Below, one piece after another: positions 35,660 through 47,260 of a DNA stretch of 64,000 nucleotides. This DNA is from Dryomyza anilis (Eukaryota; Arthropoda; Insecta; Diptera; Dryomyzidae). The notes under the pieces are model-generated. The model was not told where the DNA came from, ran no database searches, and was given only the letters and a program-made list of their open reading frames with translations. The position numbers and the translations under genes are program-made. Position 1 is the first letter of the stretch. Each line of letters starts with the position of its first letter. The stretch is taken from the NCBI GenBank assembly GCA_951804985.1, contig OX638131.1, positions 106,722,464 to 106,786,463 on the forward strand, written 5' to 3'.

Positions 35660-36596
35660 TTAACCCATTAAAGACTTTCGCCCTTTGCTAGTAGAAACTT
35701 ATCATATCCGAAGACTTTTTCTTCAAAATTGATAATTTTATTTTTTTATTTTTTCTGACCACTACTTCCAGAGATACAGTGGCTCAATGTTGGAAAAAGG
35801 GCCAAAAATCACTTTTGTATGGTTGTTCATATTTAAATATCTCTTGAACTAGAAATGCAAGAAATTTCATTGATGGCTCGTTTTAAAGCTAATAGAACAA
35901 GTTTTCAAAAATATTAAGTAGTAATTTCTAATCGTGAACATGTGGCCCGTGGTCATTATCCTGGTCTCTGGAAGTAGTGGTCGAAAAAAAATGGTTAGTG
36001 CATGTCTCGATACCCTTTATCAGTTGCCAAAATTTTATTAAAATCGAAAAGATATAATCTCGATTTTGACTTTTTTTGGTCGATTTAGTGTGGAATGGCC
36101 CATATATAAATGATTTTATGAAAAAAATAACAAATAAATAAAATAAATATTAGAAAACAAAAAATTGCTATTATGCACCAACGAATATTTCCGATTTTAT
36201 CCAATTTTTTTTTTCTCAAGATAGATAAAAAAGATGTTATGACAAAAAAAAAATTGAAAAAAAAAATTATGAAAAAAGAAAAAATATTAAAAATATAATT
36301 ATGAATGAAAAAAATGCAATTGGAGATATTTCTGATATGGCACTCCCCTAATTTTTAGAGCCATTTCAATGCAATATTTTCCGAATTTGTATATTTGTTA
36401 AACTTTGATCCGGTAAATACTCAACAAGCAATAATAAAATGTGTTATTAAAATAATCTTAAATTAGTACTGTCCTTGCTCTACCTGTCCCAGAAAACCAA
36501 GTGGGGAAACCTCTCACCTGGCTTTTGCTGGATTTAATTTCATTGCGTTTACCCTATTATGGGTATTATTCTACTCAAAAGACGTTAATGGGTTAA
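35660..36596. mobile_element. Non-autonomous piggyBac-like element with TTAA target duplication
   Basis: TTAA at 35660-35663 is followed by CCCATTAAAGACTTT. The other end reads GACGTTAATGGG (36581-36592) followed by TTAA (36593-36596). The body is thus 929 bp with short inverted ends starting CCC, and a TTAA duplication as made by piggyBac-superfamily transposases. Inside lies an 18-bp perfect inverted pair GACCACTACTTCCAGAGA (35757-35774) and its inverse (35965-35982). No transposase frame remains. Immediately outside, CAGACGTTAATGGGT is repeated (36598-36612), a second copy of the right end. Confidence 0.8.
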
Positions 36597-36612
36597 TGCA
36601 GACGTTAATGGG

Positions 36613-36950
36613 TCAAAATATATTATTATTTTTTAATAATTACAATTTAAATTATATTTAATTTGATTACTAATTACAATTAAAATTATATTTCATTTAA
36701 TCTCTAGCTGCTTATGACATAGGCTTAACAAAATATATAAATCGGGCATGTTCTGGAATTCAATTTCGCTCAAAATTATTAAAATTATTCAACTATAGTT
36801 TTTGAGTTCTAATAATGAAATGTTTATTACACAGACTGTAACGATTTGAATTCGACTGAAAGCATTTTATTGAGTCATAAGTGATATCACTTTGATAATT
36901 AAAATAATTCAAAATGTTAAAATGTTATAGTTATTTTATATTTAGAATTT
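36613..36950. other. AT-rich sequence, nothing recognised
   Basis: It contains a local duplication of TTACAATTAAAATTATATTT-like words near 36640-36695, and no gene. Confidence 0.5.
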
Positions 36951-37255
36951 TGTTCTGTTATAGTTATCTTAAATTATCTTTCAGTTATCTTAAAGTTCTC
37001 TTTCAATTATCTTTCAGTTATCTTTCAGTTATCTTAAAGTTATCTTAAAGTTGTCTTTCAGTTATCTTAAAGTTATCTTTCAGTTATCTTAAAGTTATCT
37101 TTCAGTTATCTTAAAGTTATCTTTCAGTTATCTTAAAGTTATCTTTCAGTTATCTTAAAGTTATCTCTCAGTTATCTTAAAGTTATCTTTCAGTTATCTT
37201 AAAGTTATCTTAAAGTAATCTTAAAGTTATCTTTCAGTTATCTTTTAGTTATATA
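36951..37255. repeat. 11/22-bp minisatellite
   Basis: Alternating 11-bp units AGTTATCTTTC and AGTTATCTTAA give a regular 22-bp dimer for most of the array, about 27 monomers in total. The edges are less regular. Confidence 0.95.
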
Positions 37256-38949
37256 AATGTTATCAAGACGATCGCATTCCATAACATGCTTAGTGTAAAA
37301 CATGAAGAAGAGATCTTCAAAGTTGTTTGTAATTGGGTTTCGAAAAGCGATTTAAAAAAATGTTTTTTTCACTATTTGTCACAGAGTTTTGAAACCTTTG
37401 TTATTATTAAAAACATAATATTGCTGAGTTTACTTAGAATATACGCAATTCAAAAAATTAGATAAGTTATCTAAGTCCAGTAACGATTTGTTGCGCCAAC
37501 CAACTCTTTGCCCAACCAACTTATAAGGTTCTCTCAACCGCTATGTCGGCTGTTATTGTCAAAACTAAAAGAGTTGTAGTTTGGACTACAACCTATTTCG
37601 AACAGTTTTAGAACAATTTAGTACAGTTTTAGAACAATTGGGAGTGTGTATAGGCTAATATTTCAAGCACCAACCAAATATTGCAGTTCAGCCAATAAAT
37701 TTGTAGACAATTCGTTTTAACCGAATGAAGTTAGTTGTTGCAACTAAATTTTTCTTTCTTCCAACTGCGTGCGAGGATTTTTCATGTGTGTAGTTAAATT
37801 TATGTTAGGTGCATTTATGATTATAACTTTGGATAGGATCGGCGCATATTCACTAAAATTTAAGAGGAAATAAAATCAGATATACAGAATCCGAAAATGG
37901 AATAACATTAAAATTATGCTACATGGACTGTTGTGGTCGATATATTCATTTAATATATATTTCTCATATACATTTTTCGATTTTTATATAATTCTTATCT
38001 TAATTGTTCTATCCTATCTTTTAATATATCAAAAAAACCTAATAATATACTAAAATCAAATACAATCAAAATTTATGACACATCCATTAAATTTTTAGTA
38101 ATTTTTAATACTTTACGACATAATATTTTATGAGTCTCTTTGCGTTAATCTTTTTAATAACATCATAAAATTTGTGAGAATTTTTGCAGGCCGCCCTCAA
38201 TCATCAAATTCAAATTTTCTCCACAATTTAACTGTCACATCAAATGCAATTCGTCATCGGTTAATCTTTGCATATACAAAAAAAAAAACAATAAAGATAC
38301 TGCGCCGCAATACAACTCCCAGATACAGATACCACCTACTCTAAGAAAAAAGGTCAAGAATGTGAATTGTATTAAGCAATGCAATTTTTCATTGCCGTCG
38401 AGTCCTTTTCACAGATCCTTTGCAATATAAATGAACAATTTGTTGTCCTGTAGTGAGGCAATAAAATAGAAAAATCATAAATAATATCAACTGTAATGGG
38501 GTGGATGGAGGCTGCCCTTTTTGTTTATTTTATATAATGTTTGACGTTTGGGTGACAACCTTTTATTTTGAAACACAAAGCAGCTGATTTAATGACAAAC
38601 ACAACGACAGTTGACAATTGAAAATGAAGCAATTTAACGATGATATTTTTATGAAGCTATAAAAAAGCGTTTTTTTTTATTTTTTTGGGAAATACTCCTC
38701 TTCAATATTATAACTTAACGACAATTTAAACCTTTTTGAAATCAAGTATAATTTTTAATGTTGAAAATAAAAATTTAAGGACTTTGGTTAATATATAAAA
38801 TATATTTTGAATAGCACATTTTATACAACAAAAATAAGATTTAGCATATATATTTCATACATTTCAAATTTTCATACATCAAATTTTTGCAAACATTCGC
38901 TTTTTACTCATTCAAACATAAATACTAAAATATATGTTTAAGAAACACT
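37256..38949. other. Mostly unique AT-rich sequence, no gene recognised
   Basis: At about 37480-37775 two outward regions (TTTGTTGCGCCAACCAACTC and the inverse of GAAGTTAGTTGTTGCAACTAAA) loosely resemble inverted repeats, which may be the ends of an old MITE. The rest shows no recognisable feature. Confidence 0.4.
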
Positions 38950-39330
38950 CGAAAATAATAATTTTAAAGTTTATTTGCAAAAATCTTGAAAACTAATTGT
39001 GATATTGATTTTTCTTTATTTACTAAAATTTGTCTAATCGATTTAGATAAAAATTGCGTTTAAAGTTTTTATAAATATCTGTTTTGAAAAGTTGTGGAAT
39101 TTTTTATTCCTAAAAGTGACTGAAAAGTGTCCCACATTTCGATTGCAATTACTTTGAAATTGTTATGTGATAAAAAAAAACTATTATTGTTGTCGAAAGC
39201 AGCATCCTTGTATTATATGAAACGTATATATCTGATGCCCTTTTCTAATTTCGAGTTGAGTAGCAATATCATGAAATTTGATTATTGTTTTTAAAGTTTA
39301 TTTATATAAAAATTTCATAAAAATTAATAA
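38950..39330. repeat. Diverged dispersed repeat, copy 2 (pairs with 9380-9740)
   Basis: Collinear words are shared with 9380-9740: AAAAATTGCGTTTA, TTTTTTATTCCTAAAAGTGA followed by CTGAAAAG, TCCC, and GTTGAGTAG. The class is unknown and the ends are approximate. Confidence 0.5.
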
Positions 39331-40039
39331 TTTCATCCGAAAATGATTAAATCTTTATTGTTACTTTGTAATAAAATCTTAATTTTGCAATTTTGTTGAA
39401 TTATTATCCATCTGTTGCCACGTAATACCATGTAAATCGCTATGTAATGCCACGTCATGCACTGTCAATTTATTCTATGACCCAAGAATCGTGAAGTCCC
39501 CAGATAAACTTTCCACCGTTGTTTGTATCTATATTGAATGATCGCCGTCCGTAGTACCCATACATATTGCATTTCACATGCGGTGATAATTATCATGATG
39601 ATGCATCAACTGAATTAATTGAGTTTTTCGTTGAACAGAATCAGTAGATTCGAAAAGTTGTTTTTGCCTAAGCACTTAAATATTGTATAAATATTTACAA
39701 GTTGCTAAATAAATACTACAATTTCAATCAATCGAAATGTATATTGCGATTTTATAAAAGGAATGAATATCGTATATGAGAATATTTATTTTAAAACATG
39801 TAATAAATATAAGAAAATATATGACTTTATAAAATTTATCTTTAATAAACTAATAAAAAAAGTGTTGATCAATAGTTTAACGAAAATATAAATATAATCA
39901 AGTAATTGATAAAAATTAATTGGTTTTTTATTAAAATTTAAATTTTAAAGATGAAAGTCATATTGAGGTTATATGTATTAAAGAGTATACCCAAAAATGA
40001 TTATTATCAAAATTGAATTTCGATTTATCGATACAATTT
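39331..40039. other. Unique sequence, no gene recognised
   Basis: A patch at about 39410-39640 has balanced composition (GCCACGTAATACCATG, GATCGCCGTCCGTAGTACC, ATCATGATGATGCATC) and could be regulatory. The remainder is AT-rich. Confidence 0.4.
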
Positions 40040-40500
40040 GTATTTTAGTTTATTAATTAAGTGTTCTTTTTAATAAATTAATTGATTATTAATGAATTTA
40101 TAGATTATTAATGAATTAATAGATTTTTTAAAAAATAATAGATTATTTATAAATGAATCGATTATTAATTAAGCAATCGATTATTGATAAATATATTGAT
40201 TATTAACAAATTTATCGATTATTAATAAATTAATCGATTATTAATAAAGTAATCGATTATTATTTAATTAATTGATTATTAATAAAATATTCAATTATTA
40301 ACAAAATAATCGATTATTAATAAATTAATCAAATATTAATGGAATAATCGATTATTAAAAAATTAATCAATTATTAATAAAACAATCGATTATTAAAAAA
40401 ATAATCGATTATTAATAAATTAATCGATTATTAATAAATTAATCGATTGTTAATAAGTTAATCGATTATTAATAAATTAATAGACTTTTAATAAATTTGA
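40040..40500. repeat. AATCGATTATTAATAA tandem array
   Basis: About 22 degenerate units of ATTAATAAATTAATCGATT, roughly 19 bp, with 18-21 bp variants. The core TAATCGATTA is a perfect palindrome. Confidence 0.92.
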
Positions 40501-41960
40501 TTAATACATTTATATCGATTTTTAATTCATGTTTCCATTTTTTTTTTATACAAATTTTTAATAATATGATCATGTATCGATTATTTAATCACTTTTTTGA
40601 TTTTTAATCAATTTATCGATTTTTTTATCATTTTTAATCAATGTATCGATTTTTTATAATTTTTAATCAATTTATTGATTTTTATCATATTTTTATTTTT
40701 TTATAACTTTGTTGTTTTTCTTTTATAAATATCTCGATTTTTTTAATGAAACTATCGATTTTTAATTAATATATCATTTTTTAAATCTAATCTATTTATT
40801 GATATTTTATTTTAGTAGATTTTGAATTAATTTATCAATTTTTATTTGTTTTTAATCAATATATCAATGTTTAATCAATTTATCGAATTTATCGACTTTT
40901 AATCAATTATTCGATTTTTTAAATCAATTAGCTGCATTATAATCACTTTATTGATTTTAATTCAATTTTTTAATTTATGTACAATACATCGTTTTTATAA
41001 TAAGTTTATTATTTTTTTTAATCAATGTATCAATTCTTTATCATTTTTAATCAATGTATCGATATTTTATCATTTTTAATCAATGTATCGATTTTTTATC
41101 ATTTTAATGAATTTATCGATTTTTATCATATTATTTATTTTTTTATAACTTTGTTGTTTTTCTTTTATAAATATCTCGATTTTTTCAATGAAACTATCGA
41201 TTTTTAATTAATATATCAATTTTTATAATCTAATCTATTTATTGATATTTTATTTTAGTCGATTTTAAATTAATTTATCAATTTTTATTGATTTTTAATC
41301 AATATATCAATGTTTAATCAATTTATCGACTTTTAACCAATTTATCGATTTTTTAATCAGTTTGCTGCATTATAATCAGGTTATTGATTTGTAGGCATTT
41401 TTTTTAATTTATGACCAATACATCGTTTTTATAATGTTCGTTTTTTTCGTTTTTTTAACCAATGTTTCGAATTTTTTTATCATTTTTAATCATTTTATCG
41501 ATGACTACCAAATTATTATTTTTTTTATAAATTTTTGTTTTTTTTTTGTTTTGAGTATCTCTATTTTTTAAATCAAACTACCGATTTTTAATTAATTTAT
41601 CAATTTTTAATCTATTTATTGATATTTTATTTTAGTTATTTTGAATTAATTTATCGAAATTTATTGATTTTTAATCAATATATCGATGTTTTTTCGATGT
41701 TTTATCGAATTTTAATAATTTAATCGATTTTTAATCAATATATCAATTTTTAATCAATAACTCAATTTATCGGCTTTAATCCAATTTATCCATTTTTTAA
41801 TCAAATTATCTATTTCTAATCAAATTATCGATTATAAGTAATATTTATTTCCATTTATAATTAATATAGCTTTTATTTATTTATCTATCTATCGAATGTC
41901 ATGCAATTTCTCGATTCTAAATCAATTTATCGATTCAGAATCAACTTAATTAATTAATTT
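40501..41960. repeat. TATCGATTTTTAATCA array with ~440-bp higher-order units
   Basis: Short words TTTATCGATTTTTAATCA recur throughout. A longer segment beginning with GTTGTTTTTCTTTTATAAAT, then ATCTCGATTTTTT, occurs at 40711 and 41153 (442 bp apart). A more diverged third copy occurs near 41540. Confidence 0.9.
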
Positions 41961-42719
41961 GAGAATTAATTTTTTTACTTTTATAAAGTATTAAATTAAT
42001 TTATTATCCAATCCGACATCAGCCACTCCGACAACCGTTCAGTTCATCACATGAGTTTTTCGTATCAATAACAAAAGTTGAAATCAAATTTTAAAAGTTT
42101 TTAAAGAAAGCGCGCGCTTGTGTTGTTTGTCTGAATGTTGTTCTTGTTATTCGTGAAATTTACGAAAATCGATTTAGAGCAATTCACACATTGGACGTTC
42201 AATGAATGAATGGGAATCAAATCGAACAACATAAACTACTGAATAAATCTATGACAGACTGACGGTGTGCTGCCGGCACGCAGTGAATCGTGAGATTGTG
42301 TTAAATTTAAACACAAACTTAAATAAATAAACAACGTTTTAGACCAAACTAAATTAGAAAATTACGTTACTGCTTGCTTGAGAGTGTTGGAACTGAGGTG
42401 CACAACTGTTGAACAAAATCACATAATAAAAATTGTTGGATATTTGCTGCAAAAACAATCTGAACATGAATTAAAAAAACAAAAGCGATTTTTGAAAATT
42501 AGAAAAAATAAATAATATCAAAATTTTGGTGATTTGACATATGGCATAATGTGCATTGAAATTTATAAAGTTTTATACGAACAATTATGAAACAATAATT
42601 ACAAATATTGAAATATTTTTATTATTTTTTATGACTTGTGCCAGATGTTTTTTTTTTATATAGAAAAATTGATATAAAATTTATTTAAATATGTATTTTT
42701 TGTTGAATAAATATTTGGT
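41961..42719 (+). promoter_or_regulatory. Candidate promoter/5' leader region of the gene at 43827
   Basis: A patch of more balanced, non-repetitive sequence (about 42000-42470) lies between two ATCGAT arrays upstream of the only coding exon. It contains TTCAGTTC, matching the fly initiator TCAGTY with A at 42041. A TATA box is not evident and the downstream element is poor. The leader-like sequence that follows includes GCGCGCGC and CAACA words. The link to the exon is inferred from position alone. Confidence 0.3.
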
Positions 42720-43470
42720 TGAATATTAAATTTATCAATTTATCGATATATTAACTGATTTGCAGTAAATTATGTTTTAAATAAAAATATCGGTTCTAAT
42801 TTAAATGTATTATGTATTAATTATTAGACTTTTTAAATTATATAATTTTAATTTATCGATTTAAAAATCAAAAGTTATCGATTATCGATAAAAAAATATT
42901 GCCTTATAAGAAATGATAGATTTAAAAATTTATCGATTGTAAAAATTCTCGATTATAAAGTTTTTCGGTTTTAATTTGAAATCGATTTTTATTTAAAATG
43001 TCGCTTCTTTTAATAATTATTTTTTTAAAATATCCATTAACAAAATTTTGAATTTAAAAAAAAATACAACGATTTAAAAAAATATCGATTTATAATGTAT
43101 TTAAAAATAATTACTATGATTTTTTAATTATAAGATTAATAAATTATAAAATTTTTATGCATCGATTAAATAATCTATTTGTCGATTTATAAAAAAAATA
43201 TAGATTTATAAAAATTATAGATTTTTAAACAGTTATTTCCATATAAGAAATCATCGATTACAAAAATTATCGATTTTAATTTGTTATCGATTTTTAAAAA
43301 TCGTTTTAGCGATTTTCTTAATTATTAAAAAAATGTATTCGTCTGAAAAAAATAATAGAAATAAAGTGGATCGATTAACAAAATACACTCTTTACAAAAT
43401 TATCGATTTATAAAATATCGATTTCCATTATAAACGAAAAAATCAACTATTATTAAAACGATTAAATTTT
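42720..43470. repeat. ATCGAT-rich degenerate repeat region upstream of the exon
   Basis: Frequent TTATCGATT, AATATCGATTT and TTTTAATCGATT-like words without a strict period, within very AT-rich sequence. Confidence 0.7.
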
Positions 43471-43826
43471 TAAAATTAATTATTTGTAAACAATACAAAG
43501 GCGATGCAATACAATTTTACAAAATACAAAAATCAACAACATTTTAAATTATTTTGCAGATTATGAGAAAATGCATTATGCAGTTGTGTAAAAATGCTAA
43601 AACTGACAAACAGAAAATTTTGAAGTGATAAAGAAAAATAAGATTTTTTCTTAAAAACTATTTTAAAACATAAATACTATTTTTTTATAAGAAAAATTTT
43701 AAACAGAAATTTTCAAAAACTAAAAAGTGAAATATAAAAGAAAGGTGCAGAAAAACTACAAAAAGTGCAAAAATTTAACATTGCACAAAATCCTCCTTTA
43801 AATCAACTGTAACTCGTATCAGCAAC
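43471..43826 (+). promoter_or_regulatory. Probable 5' untranslated sequence of the exon, with candidate splice acceptor
   Basis: AT-rich sequence just before the start codon. ATTATTTTGCAG ends at 43559 and would serve as a splice acceptor for an upstream leader exon. An in-frame TAA at 43776-43778 lies 48 nt before the ATG, so the coding frame does not extend upstream. Which part is transcribed is unknown. Confidence 0.45.
43563..43628 (+). other. Possible upstream ORF, 21 codons
   Basis: ATG at 43563 runs to TGA at 43626-43628. It lies four bases after the candidate acceptor and about 200 nt before the main start. If retained in the mRNA it could reduce initiation at the main ATG. It is basic, Lys-rich and without recognisable features. 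Confidence 0.25.
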
Positions 43827-44885
43827 ATGCAACATCATCCCGGCTCCTGGTATCTGCCATGGGGCGTTCCACTGCAAAAGATGCTCGCGATGCCGTACCA
43901 ACATCCGGGCGCCGCCGCCGCCGCTGCTGCCATGGCTGCCTATGCACCCGTTGCAGCCGCCGCTGCACCAACTCCCGTCGGTGGCGGTGCTGCGGCCGGT
44001 GGCGGTCTCACTTGCCAAGTGATCTCAAATCCACATTCACCGAATTCAGCGCAAAATGTTGCCGCCGCCGCTCACAGCTATCATCATCAACAACAACAAC
44101 ATGTTGCAGCCGCCATGCATCCGGCGGCGAGTGCCGCTCAAGTTAATGTTGCCGCCTATAATCACAATTCCGCTGCTGTGGCGGCGCTACATCATGCGGC
44201 CGCCGCTGCTGCAGCTGCCGCACCCACATCTGTGCATCACACACAACAGCAGCAGGTCGCTCCGCCGCCGCCTCAATCAGCGCCACAACATGTACAACAT
44301 CCACATGTTGCTGCTGCTGCCGCCGCCGCTCATGCGCAACATCAGCTGCAGCAACATCAACTGCAGCAACAACATGCGCAGAGTTTGCATGCGGCTGCTG
44401 CTGCGGCCGCCATGTTTACGCCGCTGTCGCTGCGCACATTTCTGCCGCCCACCAGCACGCAGCTTGCCGGTCTCTCTGCCACAATGGGCGCGCAGCAACC
44501 GCTGTCCGCAGTGCATCCGCATCAGCAACAGGTGGCTGTAACCGCCGCACAGGCGGCTGCCTTGCAACAAATGACCTGCGTTCCCACATCGACGTCGCCG
44601 TCGTTGCAACAGCAGCAACATCACCTTCAACAACATCAGCAGCAGCATCAACACCAGCAGCAGCAACAACAGCATCATCTGCAGCAACAGCATCAACATC
44701 AGCAGCAGCAGCAACAACAGGCTTTGCAGCAGCACCAACATCAACAGTTGACCGCGGCAATGAATCTAAATGTTGGCGTCGTCGCTATGCGGCATCATGC
44801 CGGCATCAACGGCATCAATGGCATCAATGGCATCAGCGGGCTTAATGGCATCAACGGCAATGTATTGACGCTGCCAATGAAAAAG
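43827..44885 (+). CDS. First coding exon of a Gln/His/Ala-rich regulator-like protein (353 codons, partial)
   Basis: The exon starts at ATG 43827 in a good fly context (CAAC before ATG), with an in-frame stop 48 nt upstream. It ends at AAAAG before GTAAAA, a strong splice donor in phase 0. Without splicing the frame would stop seven codons later. Residues 1-26 are non-repetitive (MQHHPGSWYLPWG, then a Met/Leu/Pro stretch). Ala runs lie at 29-35, 43-47, 124-132, 162-168 and 189-195, and Gly at 52-60. A non-repetitive segment 196-225 contains FTPLSLRTFLPPTS. A Gln/His block covers 261-308 and a Gly-Ile-Asn repeat 326-344, and the exon ends LTLPMKK. GC content is far above the flanks. Such low-complexity N-terminal exons are typical of insect transcription factors and RNA-binding regulators, but no DNA- or RNA-binding domain lies in this exon and I do not recognise the gene. 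The rest lies downstream and was not found in this window. Confidence 0.85.
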
Positions 44886-44893
44886 GTAAAATT
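44886..44893 (+). other. 5' splice site (donor) of the coding exon
   Basis: AAAAG followed by GTAAAATT fits the MAG-GTRAGT consensus at the essential positions. It falls exactly where GC-rich coding sequence changes to AT-rich sequence, and gives a phase-0 junction after Lys353. Confidence 0.75.
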
Positions 44894-44999
44894 TGTGAAT
44901 TATTTTTGATTTTAAGTACTTTTTTTTACAAAAAACATGGTCAAGTTGATTCTTTTATAAAAAAGGTATCTTTTTTGGTTTTTTTTAATTTATGCTCTT
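44894..44999. other. Start of the downstream intron
   Basis: AT-rich sequence with T runs, not yet periodic. The ATCGAT array begins near 45000. Confidence 0.6.
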
Positions 45000-47260
45000 T
45001 CATTAATTTTTTTGGTTTAATCGAAACTAAATTTTAGAATTAAATTTATCGATTTTTTTTAATTTATCGAGTTTTTATTTCCTCATATATATTTTTTCAT
45101 AAATCCAATTTTTTATTCACCAATCGATTTTATATTCATTTATCGTATTTTTTTAATTATTAATCATTTTTTTATTCACTCATCAAAATTTTATTTATTA
45201 GATTTTTTCTCATTTATCGAAATTTTTTAAAAATTTAGTTTATCGATTATTATTTATTTATTAATTTTTTTATAAGGTTATCGATTTTTTATTAATACAT
45301 CGTTTTTATTAAAATATCTTTTTTTATTAATTTATCGAATTTTTATTTATATTTTTATTCTTTTGTTGATTTTTTTATTAATTTATCGTTTTTTTATTAT
45401 TTTTTTTAGTTTTTTTTAATTAGTTTTATTGATTTTATTAATTTATCTTTTTTTTAAATAAATTTATTGATTTTTTATTATTATATCGATTTTTATTCAC
45501 TTATCGATTTTATATTCATTTTTAAATTGTTATAAATTTATCAAATTTTTACAAATATTTTTTTATAAATTTATTGGTTTTTTCATTACTTCTTAGATTT
45601 TTGAAATATTTTATCGATTTTTTAAATTCATCGATATTATATAAATTTATCGATTTTTCATTGACTTTTCGATGTTATATTCATTTATAATTTTTTATTA
45701 TATTTTGAATTTTTATTCCATTTTTTTTTCTTTACTTCTCGATTTTTTTTAATTATTTATCTATTTTTTTATTAATTTAATGGGTTTTATTCCCTAATCG
45801 ATTTTTTTTTATTTATCGAAATATTTGTTATTAATTTATCGAATTTTATTCATTTATCGATTTTATACTCATCTTTAAATTGTTATTGATTTATCGAATA
45901 TTTATTCAAAATTTGTTTTTATTAATTTATCGATTTTTTCATATGTTCTTATATTTTTTAATTTATCGATATTACTTAAATTTATCGATGTTTTATTAAC
46001 TTATCGATTTTATATTCATTTATAAGTTTTTATTATTTATCGTATTTTTATTCAAATATTTTTTCTTGGCACCGTTTTTTTTAATAATTTATCGCATTTT
46101 TTATTAATTTAAGGGGTTTTTATTCCCTTATCGACTTTCTTTTTATTTATCAAAACTGTTATTATTTATAAATCGATTTTTATTCATTTATCGATTTTAT
46201 TTTCATCTATAAATTGTTATCGAATTTGTATTCAAATATTTTTATTATTAATTTATCGATTTTTTTCATTAGTTTATAGAATATTTAATTAGATTATCGA
46301 TTTTTTTTAAATTTATCGATATTATAAAAATTTATTGATGTTTCATTGACTTATCGATTTTATATTCATTTATAAATTTTTATTATACATCGAATTTTTA
46401 TTCAAATATTTATTCTTGACTTATCGGTTTTTTAAAATAATATATCGCATTTTTAATTAATTTAACTTGTTTTTATTCCCTTATCGATTTTCTTTTTATA
46501 TATTGAAATTGTTGTTATTAATATATCGATATTTATGCACTTATCGATTTTATATTCATCTATAAAATGTTATTATTTTATCAAATTTTTATTCATTTAT
46601 TTTTTTATTAATTTATCGATTTTTTTCATTAGTTCTTAGATTTTTAATTAATTAATCGATTTTCAAAAATTTTCGATATTATATAAATATATACATTTTT
46701 CATTGACTTATCGATTTTATATTAATTTATAAATTTTTATTATTTATCGAATTTTTATTCAAATATTTTTTGACTTATCGGTTTTTTAAAATAATTTATC
46801 GTATTTTTTAATTTAGCGGGGTTTTATTCGCTTATCGATTTTCTTTTTATTTATCGAAATTGTTTTTTTTTAATAAATCGATTTTTATTCACTTATTTTT
46901 ATTCACTATTCATCTATCAGTTCTTTTTATTTTATCGAATTTGTATTCAAATATTTTTTTTATTAATTTATCGAATTTTTCATTAGTTCATAGATTTTAA
47001 TTAGTTCATCGATTTTTTAAATTTATCGATATTATGCAAATTTATCGATTTTTTATTAACTTATCGATTTTATATTCATTTATAAATCGAATTTTTATTC
47101 ACATATTTTTACTTGATTTATCGATTTTTTTTAATAGTTTATCGCATTTTCCGAATTATTTATTGAAATTCGTATTCACTTATCGATTTTATATCCATTT
47201 TCTTTTTTTTATTATTTTATTACATTTTTTATAAACTCATCGATTTTTTGTATATTTCAA
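45000..47260. repeat. TTATCGATTTT array with ~350-bp higher-order units
   Basis: Short TTTATCGATTTTTATT words are organised into longer units of about 350 bp. The landmark TTCCCTTATCGATTTTCTTT (with variants) starts near 45791, 46124, 46477 and 46828, that is 333, 353 and 351 bp apart. The sub-blocks between landmarks recur in the same order. Complete TATCGATA octamers occur at 45964-45971, 46314-46321 and 47024-47031. If the exon is spliced as predicted, this array lies in its downstream intron. Confidence 0.93.

Noticed and set aside
37480..37775. MITE with GTTGCGCCAACCAAC ends
   Set aside because: The inverted similarity is weak and no target duplication was found; mentioned only in the region entry.
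44056..44760. Alternative frames over the main exon (161 codons +, 155 and 114 codons -)
   Set aside because: They are shadows of CAG/GCN-rich coding sequence. The 43827 frame is the longest, has the start context and ends at a splice donor.
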